Source of the DNA: Candidatus Gastranaerophilales bacterium
Lineage (GTDB): Bacteria; Cyanobacteriota; Vampirovibrionia; Gastranaerophilales; Gastranaerophilaceae
Direction of reading: 5' to 3'
DNA: 64,000 bases
Assembly: GCA_017560095.1 (NCBI GenBank)
Contig: JAFYOU010000002.1
Span: forward strand, 91,958-155,957
Shown here: in pieces, positions 43,346 to 53,046 of the stretch
Layout of the letters: each line of letters starts with the position of its first letter
Position numbering within the stretch: the stretch's first letter is position 1
Position numbers and translations under genes: made by a program
The notes under the pieces: model-generated
The model's database searches: none
What the model was told of the DNA's origin: nothing
The model's input: the letters and a program-made list of their open reading frames with translations, nothing else

Positions 43346-44413
43346 CTAGTTATATATTATCTTTCCAATTGCACCATTATTCGTTTCATATATTTTAACT
43401 CTAGGATTTAATAGTGAAATCATTCCTATATCAACTGAATCCGAGTTAAAATAAATTATTGTTTTTTTATCATTTTTTATATAATCATCTTTGTTAATTT
43501 TATTTATTTTTTCGCCCTTAGAATCAACATAATGCCAAGTTATATTTAACTCTTTGAGGTTTTCATTAAGTTCTTTGTTTTTTTGAGTAATTACTTGTAT
43601 TTCTATAGGTTCAGAATAACTTTTAATATCATTCAATATGCACTCACCCAACATATTGTTTCCTTTTGGCAAAAATAAAGAAATGCCATATATAAATAAA
43701 AGAATAAACAAAATAACAGAACTTAAAACAACAGCCTTTCTTTTAAATGAAATTTTAAAAGCATCTTTATTGAATAAAAATATCAATATTGATACGAATA
43801 ACCAACAATAAGGCAATGTATATAATTTAATTTTTTCTACAAAAGACAACATAATGGTTATTAAATGATTTTTTAGCCCAATATAATTACCTGAATTTTC
43901 AAAAGTATAAACTATATAATGTTCAGGATTTTGTTTACCATCAATTTTTATTAAAGTATTTTTATTTTCTAGTTTTTTTATATCTAAAAAATCATAATAT
44001 TTAATATCATTACCAATATTTAAAACAATATTTTTAATTTTATTTTCTGGATTTTTCATTGCTTTTGGAAGTGCAAGTTGTGTTTTTTTAATTTTAGTTT
44101 TAAAAAATACTTCATCATTTCCATTAAAACTTGCTGAGTTTATATAAGAAAAACCAGCTTTTTGTGCAATTGGTGAGTTTTGTTTTAATGTTTTGCAATA
44201 ATCATCAAAACAAACAAAAACCATATCATCCACATTTCTTGTAAACTCTATATTTACCGTAATTGGTTTTAAAATAAAAGTGTGATTTTTGCTTGTTAAA
44301 TAATAAGCATTGTTTTTTGCAATCATTAAAAATGAACAAATTGAACAAAAAAGCAAAATCCAAAATGCAATTTTAAAAATTGGATATTTAGATTTTTTAA
44401 ATTCGTATTTCAT
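43346..44413 (-). CDS. Unknown membrane protein sharing an extracytoplasmic domain with the GT39-like enzyme
   Basis: A 355-residue protein. It has an N-terminal membrane helix (residues about 13-32), an extracytoplasmic domain (residues 35-190) with MVFVCFDDYCKTL, then two membrane helices near residues 200-215 and 228-248, and a C-terminal domain. The VCFD..C element and its distance from the first helix match the GT39-like neighbour (IYVCFDKNCDLM), so the two proteins share a domain. First gene of the operon, with GAGGAAT before the ATG. It could be a non-catalytic partner of the transferase. Confidence 0.65.
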   Translation of the reverse strand: MKYEFKKSKYPIFKIAFWILLFCSICSFLMIAKNNAYYLTSKNHTFILKPITVNIEFTRNVDDMVFVCFDDYCKTLKQNSPIAQKAGFSYINSASFNGNDEVFFKTKIKKTQLALPKAMKNPENKIKNIVLNIGNDIKYYDFLDIKKLENKNTLIKIDGKQNPEHYIVYTFENSGNYIGLKNHLITIMLSFVEKIKLYTLPYCWLFVSILIFLFNKDAFKISFKRKAVVLSSVILFILLFIYGISLFLPKGNNMLGECILNDIKSYSEPIEIQVITQKNKELNENLKELNITWHYVDSKGEKINKINKDDYIKNDKKTIIYFNSDSVDIGMISLLNPRVKIYETNNGAIGKIIYN

Positions 44414-44470
44414 TTTATTCCTCTATATTCTTTTATGTTATGATTTTACCATAAATTTGATAGGTTAATT

Positions 44471-45532
44471 ATGGAAAAAATTAAATTTAAAATTGGCAAT
44501 ATAGAAGTGGGTGGTGGGTCACCTATTTCAATCCAATCTATGACAAATACTAAAACCGATGACGTTTTTGCAACCTTAAAGCAAATTGAAGAATTGGCAC
44601 TTGCTGGTTGCGAAATAATTAGAGTTGCTGTATTAAATAAAAAATGCGCAAATGCTTTAGGTGAAATTGTCAAAAATTCCCCAATTCCAGTTATTGCGGA
44701 TATTCATTTTGATTATCGCCTAGCTCTTATTGCTATGGACAATGGTATTAATGCTCTTAGAATCAATCCTGGAAATATCGGATGCGAAGAACACACAAGA
44801 AAAGTTGTTGAAACTGCTAAAATTACAAATACTCCAATTAGAATAGGAGTTAATGCTGGCTCATTAGAAAAAGATTTATATGAAAACAAAGAATTATCAC
44901 TAGAAGATAAAATGGTAATTTCAGCCAAACGTCATATAAAAATTTTAGAAGATTTAAATTTTAATTTAATTAAAGTTTCGCTTAAATCTTCTGATGTTAT
45001 GACAACTATTAAAGCTTATCAAAAAATATATCAAGAAATTCCATATCCTCTCCACGTAGGTTTAACTGAAGCAGGGACTTTAAGAGGTGGAATTGTAAAA
45101 TCTTCAATCGGAATAGGGGCACTTTTAGCTATAGGCATAGGTGATACCATTCGAGTATCACTAACTGAAAATCCAATTGAAGAAGTCAAATTAGCTCAAG
45201 AAATTTTAAAAACTTTAGGCTTAAGAAAAAGTGGAGTAAACTTTATTTCATGTCCGACTTGCGGAAGAACGCAAATTGACTTAATTAGCCTCGCAAAAAA
45301 AGTTGAAGAAAAATTTTGCAATTTAAATTATCCAATCACAATAGCTACAATGGGTTGTCCTGTAAATGGCCCAAAAGAAGCTGCAGGCGCCGATTATGGA
45401 ATAGCTGGAGCAATTGGGGAAGGATATATATTTAAAAAAGGTGAAATAATAAAAAAAGTCAAAGAAGAAGAATTATTATTTGAACTGGAAAATATAATAA
45501 AATTAGACTTAAATATTGATAAAATTTTGTAA
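44471..45532 (+). CDS. ispG: (E)-4-hydroxy-3-methylbut-2-enyl-diphosphate synthase
   Basis: The penultimate enzyme of the MEP isoprenoid pathway, with one [4Fe-4S] cluster. The 353-residue protein is normal in length. N-terminal TIM barrel (GGGSPISIQSMTNTKT); C-terminal reductase part with the cluster cysteines in SCPTCGR near residue 261 and in GCPVNGPKEAAGAD near 296. The start at 44471 keeps MEKIKFKIGNIEVGGG. Confidence 0.95.
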   Translation: MEKIKFKIGNIEVGGGSPISIQSMTNTKTDDVFATLKQIEELALAGCEIIRVAVLNKKCANALGEIVKNSPIPVIADIHFDYRLALIAMDNGINALRINPGNIGCEEHTRKVVETAKITNTPIRIGVNAGSLEKDLYENKELSLEDKMVISAKRHIKILEDLNFNLIKVSLKSSDVMTTIKAYQKIYQEIPYPLHVGLTEAGTLRGGIVKSSIGIGALLAIGIGDTIRVSLTENPIEEVKLAQEILKTLGLRKSGVNFISCPTCGRTQIDLISLAKKVEEKFCNLNYPITIATMGCPVNGPKEAAGADYGIAGAIGEGYIFKKGEIIKKVKEEELLFELENIIKLDLNIDKIL

Positions 45533-45586
45533 ATTTTAGGATATAGTATATAATATTAATAAATGGGTAATATATAGAGGTTAGTT

Positions 45587-45949
45587 ATGAAAAAAATAAT
45601 GACTTTGTTTGCTACAACTACATTATTAACAAGTTTAGCTTTGGCGTATATAGAAGAAAACAAAACCGCTGATGTTGATATACTTCGTGCTCAAGGGTAT
45701 TCGGAATCAACCTTAAGAGTTGTAGATACTGCAAACGCACAAAACAAAGGATATAAAAGCAACTATAAAAGACGTTTTGTTAAAACTAAAAAGCCTAGTG
45801 CATATACCAATGTAAAACTTTATATCGATCCAATCCAAGATGATGATAATTTTGGAGAGCACCAAGTTAACTTTACAAACACTTGGAACGGAGATGAAAC
45901 CCACTATACAACAAGAAAAGTTGATAGAACACCCGCTGAAAACTTATAA
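45587..45949 (+). CDS. Small secreted protein of unknown function
   Basis: A 120-residue protein. Signal peptide MKKIMTLFATTTLLTSLALA, then a polar mature part with a basic stretch (KSNYKRRFVKTKKPSAY) and an acidic end. GAGGTTAG precedes the ATG. It converges on the NuoN-like gene and their stops overlap by six bases. Function not recognised. Confidence 0.7.
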   Translation: MKKIMTLFATTTLLTSLALAYIEENKTADVDILRAQGYSESTLRVVDTANAQNKGYKSNYKRRFVKTKKPSAYTNVKLYIDPIQDDDNFGEHQVNFTNTWNGDETHYTTRKVDRTPAENL

Positions 45950-47347
45950 AAACATCATCAAAATTAATAAAAATATCACAACAATTGGAACAACGTAATT
46001 CGGCGTTGTTCTTTTTGTTAACTGTGTTGTTGTTTTCATGAAAACTTTTTTAGTATAACAAATTTTTATTAAACTTAAAGATTTTAAAATGAGTGAAATA
46101 TTTGAAAGCAAACACACTATAATAAATATAGAACCAATTTTATCAAAAACATAAATTCCTTTTAAAAGCTCAAGATTATTAAAAAATAGTGCGCTTGGGA
46201 GTGTGCATGTTGCAAATAGTATAATTAACGCAAACAAGATGCAAAATAAACGATTTTTTACAAATAAACCCTGCAACAAAGAAATATTTAATTTTTCAGG
46301 CTTCAAGTTTACTTTCAATATAGTTATCAGTGAATAAATTGCAAAAATTGCAAACATAGAAATAAAAATTGAATCAATACATAATTCATTATTTTGTGCA
46401 AAAAGAATGCCTATCAAATAAAAAGAACAATTTATTTGAGCTATATTTGCAAAATATTTAATTAAATTTTTTGTTTTAACTGCACTTAGTGTACTTGTTA
46501 AAATTATTAATAGCGCAAAAGAAAACAATGTTATTGAAAATATTTTATTAGCAATGTTTATGCTTTGTGAAAATTTAATAAAAGTAAGCAAACCCATATA
46601 TGGTAAAAAGCTAAAAAGCAGAACTGAATACGCTAAATTTTTTATATGCTTGTTTAATATATAGTTATATATCGGAAACAACCCTGCTTTTAAAAGTAGT
46701 GCGCAAGCCGCACAAACTTGTATGATTGCCAGTTGTATTTCTTCTTTAACAAAAAAGGAAAGAAAATAAAAAGAATAAAACAATATTGTTGAAGCTACAC
46801 TCATTAGAACAAAATCCAATGAATACGTATCATATTTTCTGATTCTTGCATTTGAAGCAAATTTGTATATAAATAACGAAGTTAAATCAAAAAATAAAAA
46901 ACTGGCTAATGCATTTTGCATATTTAGTAAAATTGAGCCTGATAAACCGCACAATAATAAAGAAGAATTAACAATTGTGCCTTTAAATTTTGCTTTTCTT
47001 GTTAGTTTATAAGTGCATAAAACAAAACAAGCAAAGAATAAATACATTAATGCCTTTAAGGCAAATATTGTATCATTTAAAACAACATTTTGGTTTAATA
47101 GCGAAAAATTAAACTCTTCAAAAGTTATTCTATTTTTTAAAAATATTCCGAAACATATCAATGAATTAAGCGCAAAAACTCCAAATGTCACCAAATCAGA
47201 CAACCTTTTGATATTGTATTTGCGGCTTAAAAATAAAAACATGAAAATATTGATTATAACCCCAAGCATACAAAAAATTTCACTAGAAAAATATGAAAGT
47301 AATTCAATTTGAGTTATATCACTTGCTTGCAATAATTTTTCCATCAT
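45944..47347 (-). CDS. Complex I antiporter-like subunit, NuoN type
   Basis: A 467-residue, about 13-helix membrane protein. In the NuoN family the fifth helix carries E and the seventh K. Here the matching segment LLLCGLSGSILLNMQNALAS, followed by FFDLTSLFIY near residue 148, has D in place of E, and LLKAGLFPIYNYI near residue 228 keeps the K. Proton movement is therefore possible but doubtful. Third gene in the nuoL-nuoM-nuoN order. No other complex I genes are adjacent. Confidence 0.65.
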   Translation of the reverse strand: MMEKLLQASDITQIELLSYFSSEIFCMLGVIINIFMFLFLSRKYNIKRLSDLVTFGVFALNSLICFGIFLKNRITFEEFNFSLLNQNVVLNDTIFALKALMYLFFACFVLCTYKLTRKAKFKGTIVNSSLLLCGLSGSILLNMQNALASFLFFDLTSLFIYKFASNARIRKYDTYSLDFVLMSVASTILFYSFYFLSFFVKEEIQLAIIQVCAACALLLKAGLFPIYNYILNKHIKNLAYSVLLFSFLPYMGLLTFIKFSQSINIANKIFSITLFSFALLIILTSTLSAVKTKNLIKYFANIAQINCSFYLIGILFAQNNELCIDSIFISMFAIFAIYSLITILKVNLKPEKLNISLLQGLFVKNRLFCILFALIILFATCTLPSALFFNNLELLKGIYVFDKIGSIFIIVCLLSNISLILKSLSLIKICYTKKVFMKTTTQLTKRTTPNYVVPIVVIFLLILMMFL

Positions 47348-47352
47348 TTCCC

Positions 47353-48786
47353 CTAAAACTGCCCTAATTCGGTAGATAAATTCATTTGCTCAAAAAGATA
47401 TTCTGGACAAAAACCAAGAATAATAAGCGCTAAAATTAATATTAAACATACAATTATTTGATGGTTACAAAAAGAATCTTGCGAGTATGTTTTTGTTGTT
47501 GGTTCAATTAATATTTTATACAACATAGAAAAAGAAGCCAAAGAAACTATGAGGACACCAAGAATAAGACAATAAGGTGTATAGTTTAAAATAATTCCCT
47601 CATATTCTGTCGAAAAAATTGTCATTAAACAAATTAACTCAAAGCCAAAAATAGGCAATAATGGAGTTGAAGCCATATTTAATAACGCAATAGTTGTAAA
47701 AATTTGGCTAAGTCTCGTTTTATCTTCAATTTTTTTAAAATCGTCTAAGTTGCCACTTTTAAATTTATTAGCCAAAATGATAAATACAAAAGCAGACAAT
47801 AAATAAGACAGAGATAAAATAAATATTGAATATAAAAAGATAGACAAACATTCTTTCTCAAAAGTAAAAGACGAAAAGAAAATAACAATACTTATTGTGC
47901 AAAATGCAGTTGTTAAAAATTTGAATAAGTTTTTTTGTCTTAAAGTTAAAATAGCAAAAATAATAAAATTAATTATAAGAAAAATACTTATCTCGTCTTG
48001 AAATTGGAAAAAAAGGTAATCAAAATTTTTATATACTTTCAAAAATAAAAAACTTCCTAAAATTATATTCGTAATTGAATTTAGGAAAAACACACAAGGA
48101 TTAATCTTGTTTGATAATAATATATTTTTAGAATTAAAAGGAATAAAATTAAATAGCTTTGCAATTATAATCAACATTCCAAAAAAAGCACATATGGTCG
48201 AAGAATCTTCAATCATATGCAAATTTGGTTTTAAATTTGAAAAAGTAAAGTCGATATCATTTAAAATAAAACATCTAGTAAAATCATATAAAATTAAAGA
48301 AGCAGCTATAAAATACCAAATCAAATCATTTGTAATTTGATATTTTACCTGATTTTCTTCCTCTTTTTTTACAAAAGAAATTGATAAAAAATAGTTTATA
48401 AGAATTATCCAAAACAAAGATAAAAAGAATGTGAAAATACAATCTGATAAAATTGAAAAATTAACTAAAGCCAACAACAGGAAACTTGTAGCATAAAACA
48501 TTTTATGCAATTTTAAAATAAATGTTTTGGAAATAATTGAAAATAGAAAAAAGATAAAATTATTTAAAAATAATAAAAATTGTGCATTTTTATCTAAAAT
48601 AAAATCAATATTTAAAATAGAAAAATTTAGCACATTTGGCACTAAAAACAAAATACAAGTGTAAATAAATTGGATTACGAAAAACGTTTTTGCCACTCTT
48701 CTTATATAAATAGGGTTTTTTAAAAAATTACTAATTCCAATCAAAAAAGCAAAAATAAAAGGCAATAAAATATATGAAATCAGCAT
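47353..48786 (-). CDS. Complex I antiporter-like subunit, NuoM type, degenerate
   Basis: A 477-residue multi-pass membrane protein. FFLSLFWIILINYFLS near residue 118 aligns with the NuoM segment that normally has the key Glu (W/F-E-L), but the Glu is missing. IIIAKLFNFIPFN near 208 keeps the Lys-Pro element. SQIFTTIALLNMASTPLLPI near 358, followed by FGFELICL, matches the conserved late helices. Overlaps the NuoL-like gene by seven bases and precedes the NuoN-like gene by five. Confidence 0.6.
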   Translation of the reverse strand: MLISYILLPFIFAFLIGISNFLKNPIYIRRVAKTFFVIQFIYTCILFLVPNVLNFSILNIDFILDKNAQFLLFLNNFIFFLFSIISKTFILKLHKMFYATSFLLLALVNFSILSDCIFTFFLSLFWIILINYFLSISFVKKEEENQVKYQITNDLIWYFIAASLILYDFTRCFILNDIDFTFSNLKPNLHMIEDSSTICAFFGMLIIIAKLFNFIPFNSKNILLSNKINPCVFFLNSITNIILGSFLFLKVYKNFDYLFFQFQDEISIFLIINFIIFAILTLRQKNLFKFLTTAFCTISIVIFFSSFTFEKECLSIFLYSIFILSLSYLLSAFVFIILANKFKSGNLDDFKKIEDKTRLSQIFTTIALLNMASTPLLPIFGFELICLMTIFSTEYEGIILNYTPYCLILGVLIVSLASFSMLYKILIEPTTKTYSQDSFCNHQIIVCLILILALIILGFCPEYLFEQMNLSTELGQF

Positions 48787-50201
48787 TTAAAACCTCCAAA
48801 AAGAGCTATAAATATTGCAAACAACGCTATTAACAAAAACATAACCAAAATATTTCTAATATTTTTTACACCGTCTGTTTTTATTGTTTTTTTAATAAAA
48901 ATAGTATTCAAATAATTGAATAATTTGATCATTGGAGCTAAAAGATTTTGAATAAGCTTTTCATCTATCACTTCTGTAATCATCGCTAATTTAGAAGGAA
49001 TTTTTTCTAAGCAAATTATATGTGTTTTTTCTAAAATAAATCCTAATTGCTTATTAATTATTCTTTTTTTGAAATTATTTTTATCAACCATAAATAAAAT
49101 CATTAAAATTAATAAAAATATAAGATTTATACCAAAATAGCTAACTAAAATTAAATTGCAATTTATATTTAAAAATAGAATTATAAAAACCGCATTTATA
49201 ATTGATATTAAGTATCCAAAAATTATTTTAATATTTTTTTCAAATAAAACTTGCAAGAGCGAAAATAAAATTCCAACCGCAATAAGAATTTCAAAATACA
49301 AAATATAATTTTCTAACATCTCAATTAATGGTTGCGCTTTTAAAAATAAAAACAATCCGATAATATTGTTTGCAACGGAAATCATGCAAAGATATAGTAT
49401 ATTTGAAGAATTTGCAAAAAAACTATAATAACAACTAAAAGGAAAAATTGTAAGTTTGGAAAAAATAGCCAAAATAATAGCTATTGTCATAAACTTAAAT
49501 TCAAACGAAGAACTAATCCCATACATATAGCTTATCAATATATTCAATTCATCATAGCATAAAGAATTAGAAGAAATATAATCTTCTGATAAAATTGCAT
49601 ATTTAAACAAAATTAAAGCTGCTATAAACAATGCAAAATTTCCAAAATGGGTTATTCTGTGAAATCTTGTGATATTGTAATTTGTCGGATTTTTAAATAT
49701 ATCAAAATAAGAAAAAATTAAAATTGCTATAGATTGCAAAATTAATATAATTACACTTTGAAATAAATTAATTGATGAAAGAAAAATATACGTCAAAGAA
49801 GACAAAACCGACAAAAATATATAAAATCTCTGTTTTGTAAAAATAAACTGCTTTTTTTTCACAAAATATACGTTTGAATATAAAGAAATAAAAAAACACA
49901 CAAAAGCACTAAAAGCTAAAAATACTATATTATTTTCATCAATTAAAAATCCAAGACTAAAACAAAATTTTTCAATTGAAAAAATATTTGCACTGCAATT
50001 TAAAATTTCACCAGCTGATACAAAAAAATAACTAAATGAAAAAATCATTAAAGATATTAAATTAACAATACTAATACCCCAATTTAAAACTTTTTTACTT
50101 ACAAATATTTTTTTTAATCTTGTAATAAAAAGGTATAAGCCAAAAAAGAGTGGTAAAAAAATTGCAATTAGATTTAAATTGCCAAAAATACTAATATCCA
50201 T
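48780..50201 (-). CDS. Complex I antiporter-like subunit, NuoL type, shortened and degenerate
   Basis: A 473-residue membrane protein; normal NuoL is about 610. ENNIVFLAFSAFVCFFISLY fits the N-terminal NuoL pattern. The helix-5 Glu is absent (FQSVIILILQSIAIL); the helix-7 Lys is kept (FSKLTIFPFSCYY); the HAFFKA-like block is missing. The C-terminus ITEVIDEKLIQNLL...TDGVKNIRNILVMF matches the NuoL lateral helix and last helix. So the identity is NuoL but roughly 140 central residues are lost. First gene of the trio, with TATAAG eight bases before the ATG. Confidence 0.6.
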   Translation of the reverse strand: MDISIFGNLNLIAIFLPLFFGLYLFITRLKKIFVSKKVLNWGISIVNLISLMIFSFSYFFVSAGEILNCSANIFSIEKFCFSLGFLIDENNIVFLAFSAFVCFFISLYSNVYFVKKKQFIFTKQRFYIFLSVLSSLTYIFLSSINLFQSVIILILQSIAILIFSYFDIFKNPTNYNITRFHRITHFGNFALFIAALILFKYAILSEDYISSNSLCYDELNILISYMYGISSSFEFKFMTIAIILAIFSKLTIFPFSCYYSFFANSSNILYLCMISVANNIIGLFLFLKAQPLIEMLENYILYFEILIAVGILFSLLQVLFEKNIKIIFGYLISIINAVFIILFLNINCNLILVSYFGINLIFLLILMILFMVDKNNFKKRIINKQLGFILEKTHIICLEKIPSKLAMITEVIDEKLIQNLLAPMIKLFNYLNTIFIKKTIKTDGVKNIRNILVMFLLIALFAIFIALFGGFKC

Positions 50202-50308
50202 AGTTATATCTTATATAGTTTTTAACTTTTTAGCAATAAAATATTTTATTTAAAACGCTTTTGGACTAAAATTAAATTAATAAAAAATAAAATGGAGAAG
50301 AATATACT

Positions 50309-52015
50309 ATGAAAATGTCAAAACTGTTTGTGCAAACATTAAGAGAATTTCCAAATGATGCAGAAGCAATATCACATAAATTATTAGTTAGAGCTGGGTT
50401 TATTAAAAAACTAGCTAACGGAATTTATACATATATGCCTTTAGCGCAAAGAGTTTTAACAAAAATTTCAAATATTGTTAGAGAAGAAATGAATGCAACT
50501 GGCGCTCAAGAACTTTTAATGCCTTTTGTTCAACCTGCTGAAGTTTGGCAAAAATCAGGTAGATGGCAAGTATATGGTAAAGAGCTTTTAAGGTGCAAAG
50601 ATAGACACGATAATGATATGTGCCTTGCTCCGACCCACGAAGAAGTTATTACATCTGTTGTATCTGATGTTGTTAATTCATACAAACAACTTCCGCTAAA
50701 TGTTTATCAAATTCAATCTAAATTTAGAGATGAAATTCGTCCTCGTTTTGGTTTACTAAGAGGAAGAGAATTTATTATGAAAGACGCTTATTCATTCCAT
50801 ACATCTCAAGAAGATTTAGAGCGAGAATATGCAGTTATGGCTCAAGCTTATACTAATATTTTTAACCGTTGTGGATTAGAAACAAAAGCCGTTCAATCAG
50901 ATTCAGGCGCTATTGGTGGATCTGTATCTCACGAATATATGGTTTTAACAGATACTGCAGTTGGTGAAAATGATGTATTTTATTGCGAATGTTGTGATTA
51001 CAGCGCAAATTCAAACCATGCAATTTCAATTCTTCCAATCAATGAAACTGACGGCGGTTTTAAAGAAGAAAAAATTGTTGACACCCCAAATGTTAAAACT
51101 ATTGAAGACTTGGCAAAATTCTTCAATATTGAAACAAATTGCATTTTAAAAGCAGTTGCTTATATTTACGATTCAAAACCAGCAATTGCTATGATTAGAG
51201 GCGATAAAGAAATTGAAGAAACAAAATTAATGAATGCGCTTAATGCTCTTGAAATTCGTCCTATGGAAGAATTTGAAGTTGAAGAGTTATTGGGTTCAAC
51301 TGCTGGATTTATTTCTCATCGCGGAATTGACACAACAAAAGTTAAAGTTATATTTGATAAAACAGCAGCCAATATGAAAAACTTTGTAATTGGTGCAAAC
51401 CAAAAAGACAAGCATATCGTTGGAGCTAACCTTGAAGAAAATATTGAATTTGTAGACATTTCTTTGGTTAAAGAAGGTGAATTCTGTCCAATATGCAAAA
51501 AACCATTAAAGGTAACTCGCGGTATTGAAGTTGGAAATATTTTCCAACTTGGAACAAAATATTCTGCCCCAATGAACGCTTGTTATACCGATGAAAATGG
51601 CAAATTAAACCCATATATTATGGGTTGTTATGGCATAGGAGTTTCTAGAACTATGGCAGCTGCTATTGAAAAATATCATGATGATTTTGGTATTGTTTGG
51701 CCAATAGAAATTGCACCATACCATGTTGATGTTGTACCAGTTGATGTAAATAATGAAGAACAATTAAAAATTGCATCGGAAATATATGAAAAGCTTCTTT
51801 CAATGGGCATTGAAGCAGTATTAGACGATAGAGCTGATAGAGCAGGTGTAAAATTTAAAGATGCTGATTTAATTGGATTCCCAATCAGAATAACAGTGGG
51901 TAAAACCATTCAAGAAGGTCTTGTAGAATTTAAAACAAGAAAAGATGGTGAAATGGTTAAAATTACTCCTGATGAAGCCATCATAAAATGCAAAGAATAT
52001 GTCACAACCGCTTAA
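50309..52015 (+). CDS. proS: Prolyl-tRNA synthetase
   Basis: A 568-residue class II synthetase of the bacterial (ProS1) type, with a central editing insertion (residues about 240-380). Motifs: LVRAGFIKKLANGIYTYMPL near residue 27, APTHEEVITSVV (motif 2 region) near 110, and YGIGVSRTMAAAIEK near 440 (motif 3), with a C-terminal anticodon-binding domain (DDRADRAGVKFKDADLIGFP). TGGAGAAG precedes the ATG. Overlaps the next gene by 17 bases. Confidence 0.96.
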   Translation: MKMSKLFVQTLREFPNDAEAISHKLLVRAGFIKKLANGIYTYMPLAQRVLTKISNIVREEMNATGAQELLMPFVQPAEVWQKSGRWQVYGKELLRCKDRHDNDMCLAPTHEEVITSVVSDVVNSYKQLPLNVYQIQSKFRDEIRPRFGLLRGREFIMKDAYSFHTSQEDLEREYAVMAQAYTNIFNRCGLETKAVQSDSGAIGGSVSHEYMVLTDTAVGENDVFYCECCDYSANSNHAISILPINETDGGFKEEKIVDTPNVKTIEDLAKFFNIETNCILKAVAYIYDSKPAIAMIRGDKEIEETKLMNALNALEIRPMEEFEVEELLGSTAGFISHRGIDTTKVKVIFDKTAANMKNFVIGANQKDKHIVGANLEENIEFVDISLVKEGEFCPICKKPLKVTRGIEVGNIFQLGTKYSAPMNACYTDENGKLNPYIMGCYGIGVSRTMAAAIEKYHDDFGIVWPIEIAPYHVDVVPVDVNNEEQLKIASEIYEKLLSMGIEAVLDDRADRAGVKFKDADLIGFPIRITVGKTIQEGLVEFKTRKDGEMVKITPDEAIIKCKEYVTTA

Positions 52016-52733
52016 ATTAAAAATCGCATATTTGTACCCTGACATTTTGCAAAGTCTTTGCGACGAAGCAAATGTTCAAACTTTTGTTACTCGCGCAAAA
52101 TGGCGTGATATTAATGTGCAAGTTAGCTATGTTAGAGCTAACGAAAAAATACAATCTTCAAAATATGATTTTTATTATATTGGTGGTAGCAATATAATAA
52201 ATCTTGAAGACGCTCTTTTTCAATTAAAGCAAAACGAACTTGAATTAAAAACTGCCGCAATTGCAAATGTTCCAATTTTGGCAGTTAATTGCGGTTATTT
52301 ACTTTTTGGAAATTTTTATCAATTATATAATCAAAGCCAAATTGAAGCTTTGGGAATTTTGAACATTGATTCAATTGCAGGAAAAAATCATTTTTGGGGT
52401 AATGCTTCAGGAGTTTGTGAATTTCTTAAAAACAAAACCGTTGTCGGTTTTGAAAATCACGGTATTTTATCTTATTTAAAAGAAGGTGTTGCTCCATTTT
52501 TGACTTTGCATAAAGGCAAGGGTAATAATGGAAGAGACAAAACAGAAGGCGCTAGAGTCAACAATGTCATAGGAACATATATGACAAACCCGATTTTAGC
52601 TCAAAACCCGCATCTTTGTGATTTTTTAATTGCAACGGCACTAAAAGTAAAATATAAGTGCAGAATCCCATTAACTCCACTTTGCGATGATATTGAATGG
52701 TATTCACATAATTATATGTTAGATTTAAAATAA
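51999..52733 (+). CDS. gatD: CobB/CobQ-like glutamine amidotransferase (GatD-like)
   Basis: A 244-residue glutaminase of the type that works with MurT to amidate lipid II. The nucleophile Cys is in LAVNCGYLLFG near residue 97. NGRDKTEGARVNNVIGTYMT near 175 is characteristic of the GatD group, with ILAQNPHLCDFL after it. No murT gene is adjacent, so either the partner lies elsewhere or the function differs. Its start lies inside the 3' end of proS, which implies coupled translation. Confidence 0.75.
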   Translation: MSQPLKLKIAYLYPDILQSLCDEANVQTFVTRAKWRDINVQVSYVRANEKIQSSKYDFYYIGGSNIINLEDALFQLKQNELELKTAAIANVPILAVNCGYLLFGNFYQLYNQSQIEALGILNIDSIAGKNHFWGNASGVCEFLKNKTVVGFENHGILSYLKEGVAPFLTLHKGKGNNGRDKTEGARVNNVIGTYMTNPILAQNPHLCDFLIATALKVKYKCRIPLTPLCDDIEWYSHNYMLDLK

Positions 52734-52806
52734 TTTAATTTAAATAAATTAAACACAAATACCTAAATATGTTTTTTAATTTTATTAGACAATCCACCCA
52801 AATAAA

Positions 52807-53046
52807 GTGAAACTCTATATGGCTCTTGTTGATAAAGAACCTACTATACTACAAGTAAGCAATAGAGCTGGAATTGATAATACAATTAATATTAATTTGG
52901 GATTTGATATTGGAGATTTAAATTTTAATATCTCAAATTCTTCAACAAATTTCAGCTTCTTTATTTACTCAAGCCCATCAAATTACAAATGGATTGACTT
53001 TAAGGTTGTTGGGAATTTAGTTACAAAATTAAAGCTAAAATCATAA
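52807..53046 (+). CDS. Possible 79-residue protein, doubtful
   Basis: GTG start at 52807 or ATG at 52819. The sequence is beta-rich and Asn/Ser-rich (NINLGFDIGDLNFNISNSS). No ribosome binding site is seen. Its 3' end overlaps the convergent LE-repeat gene by 26 bases. It is listed because the frame fills the 287-base gap after gatD and the composition is protein-like, but it may be chance. No function is suggested. Confidence 0.3.
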   Translation: MKLYMALVDKEPTILQVSNRAGIDNTININLGFDIGDLNFNISNSSTNFSFFIYSSPSNYKWIDFKVVGNLVTKLKLKS

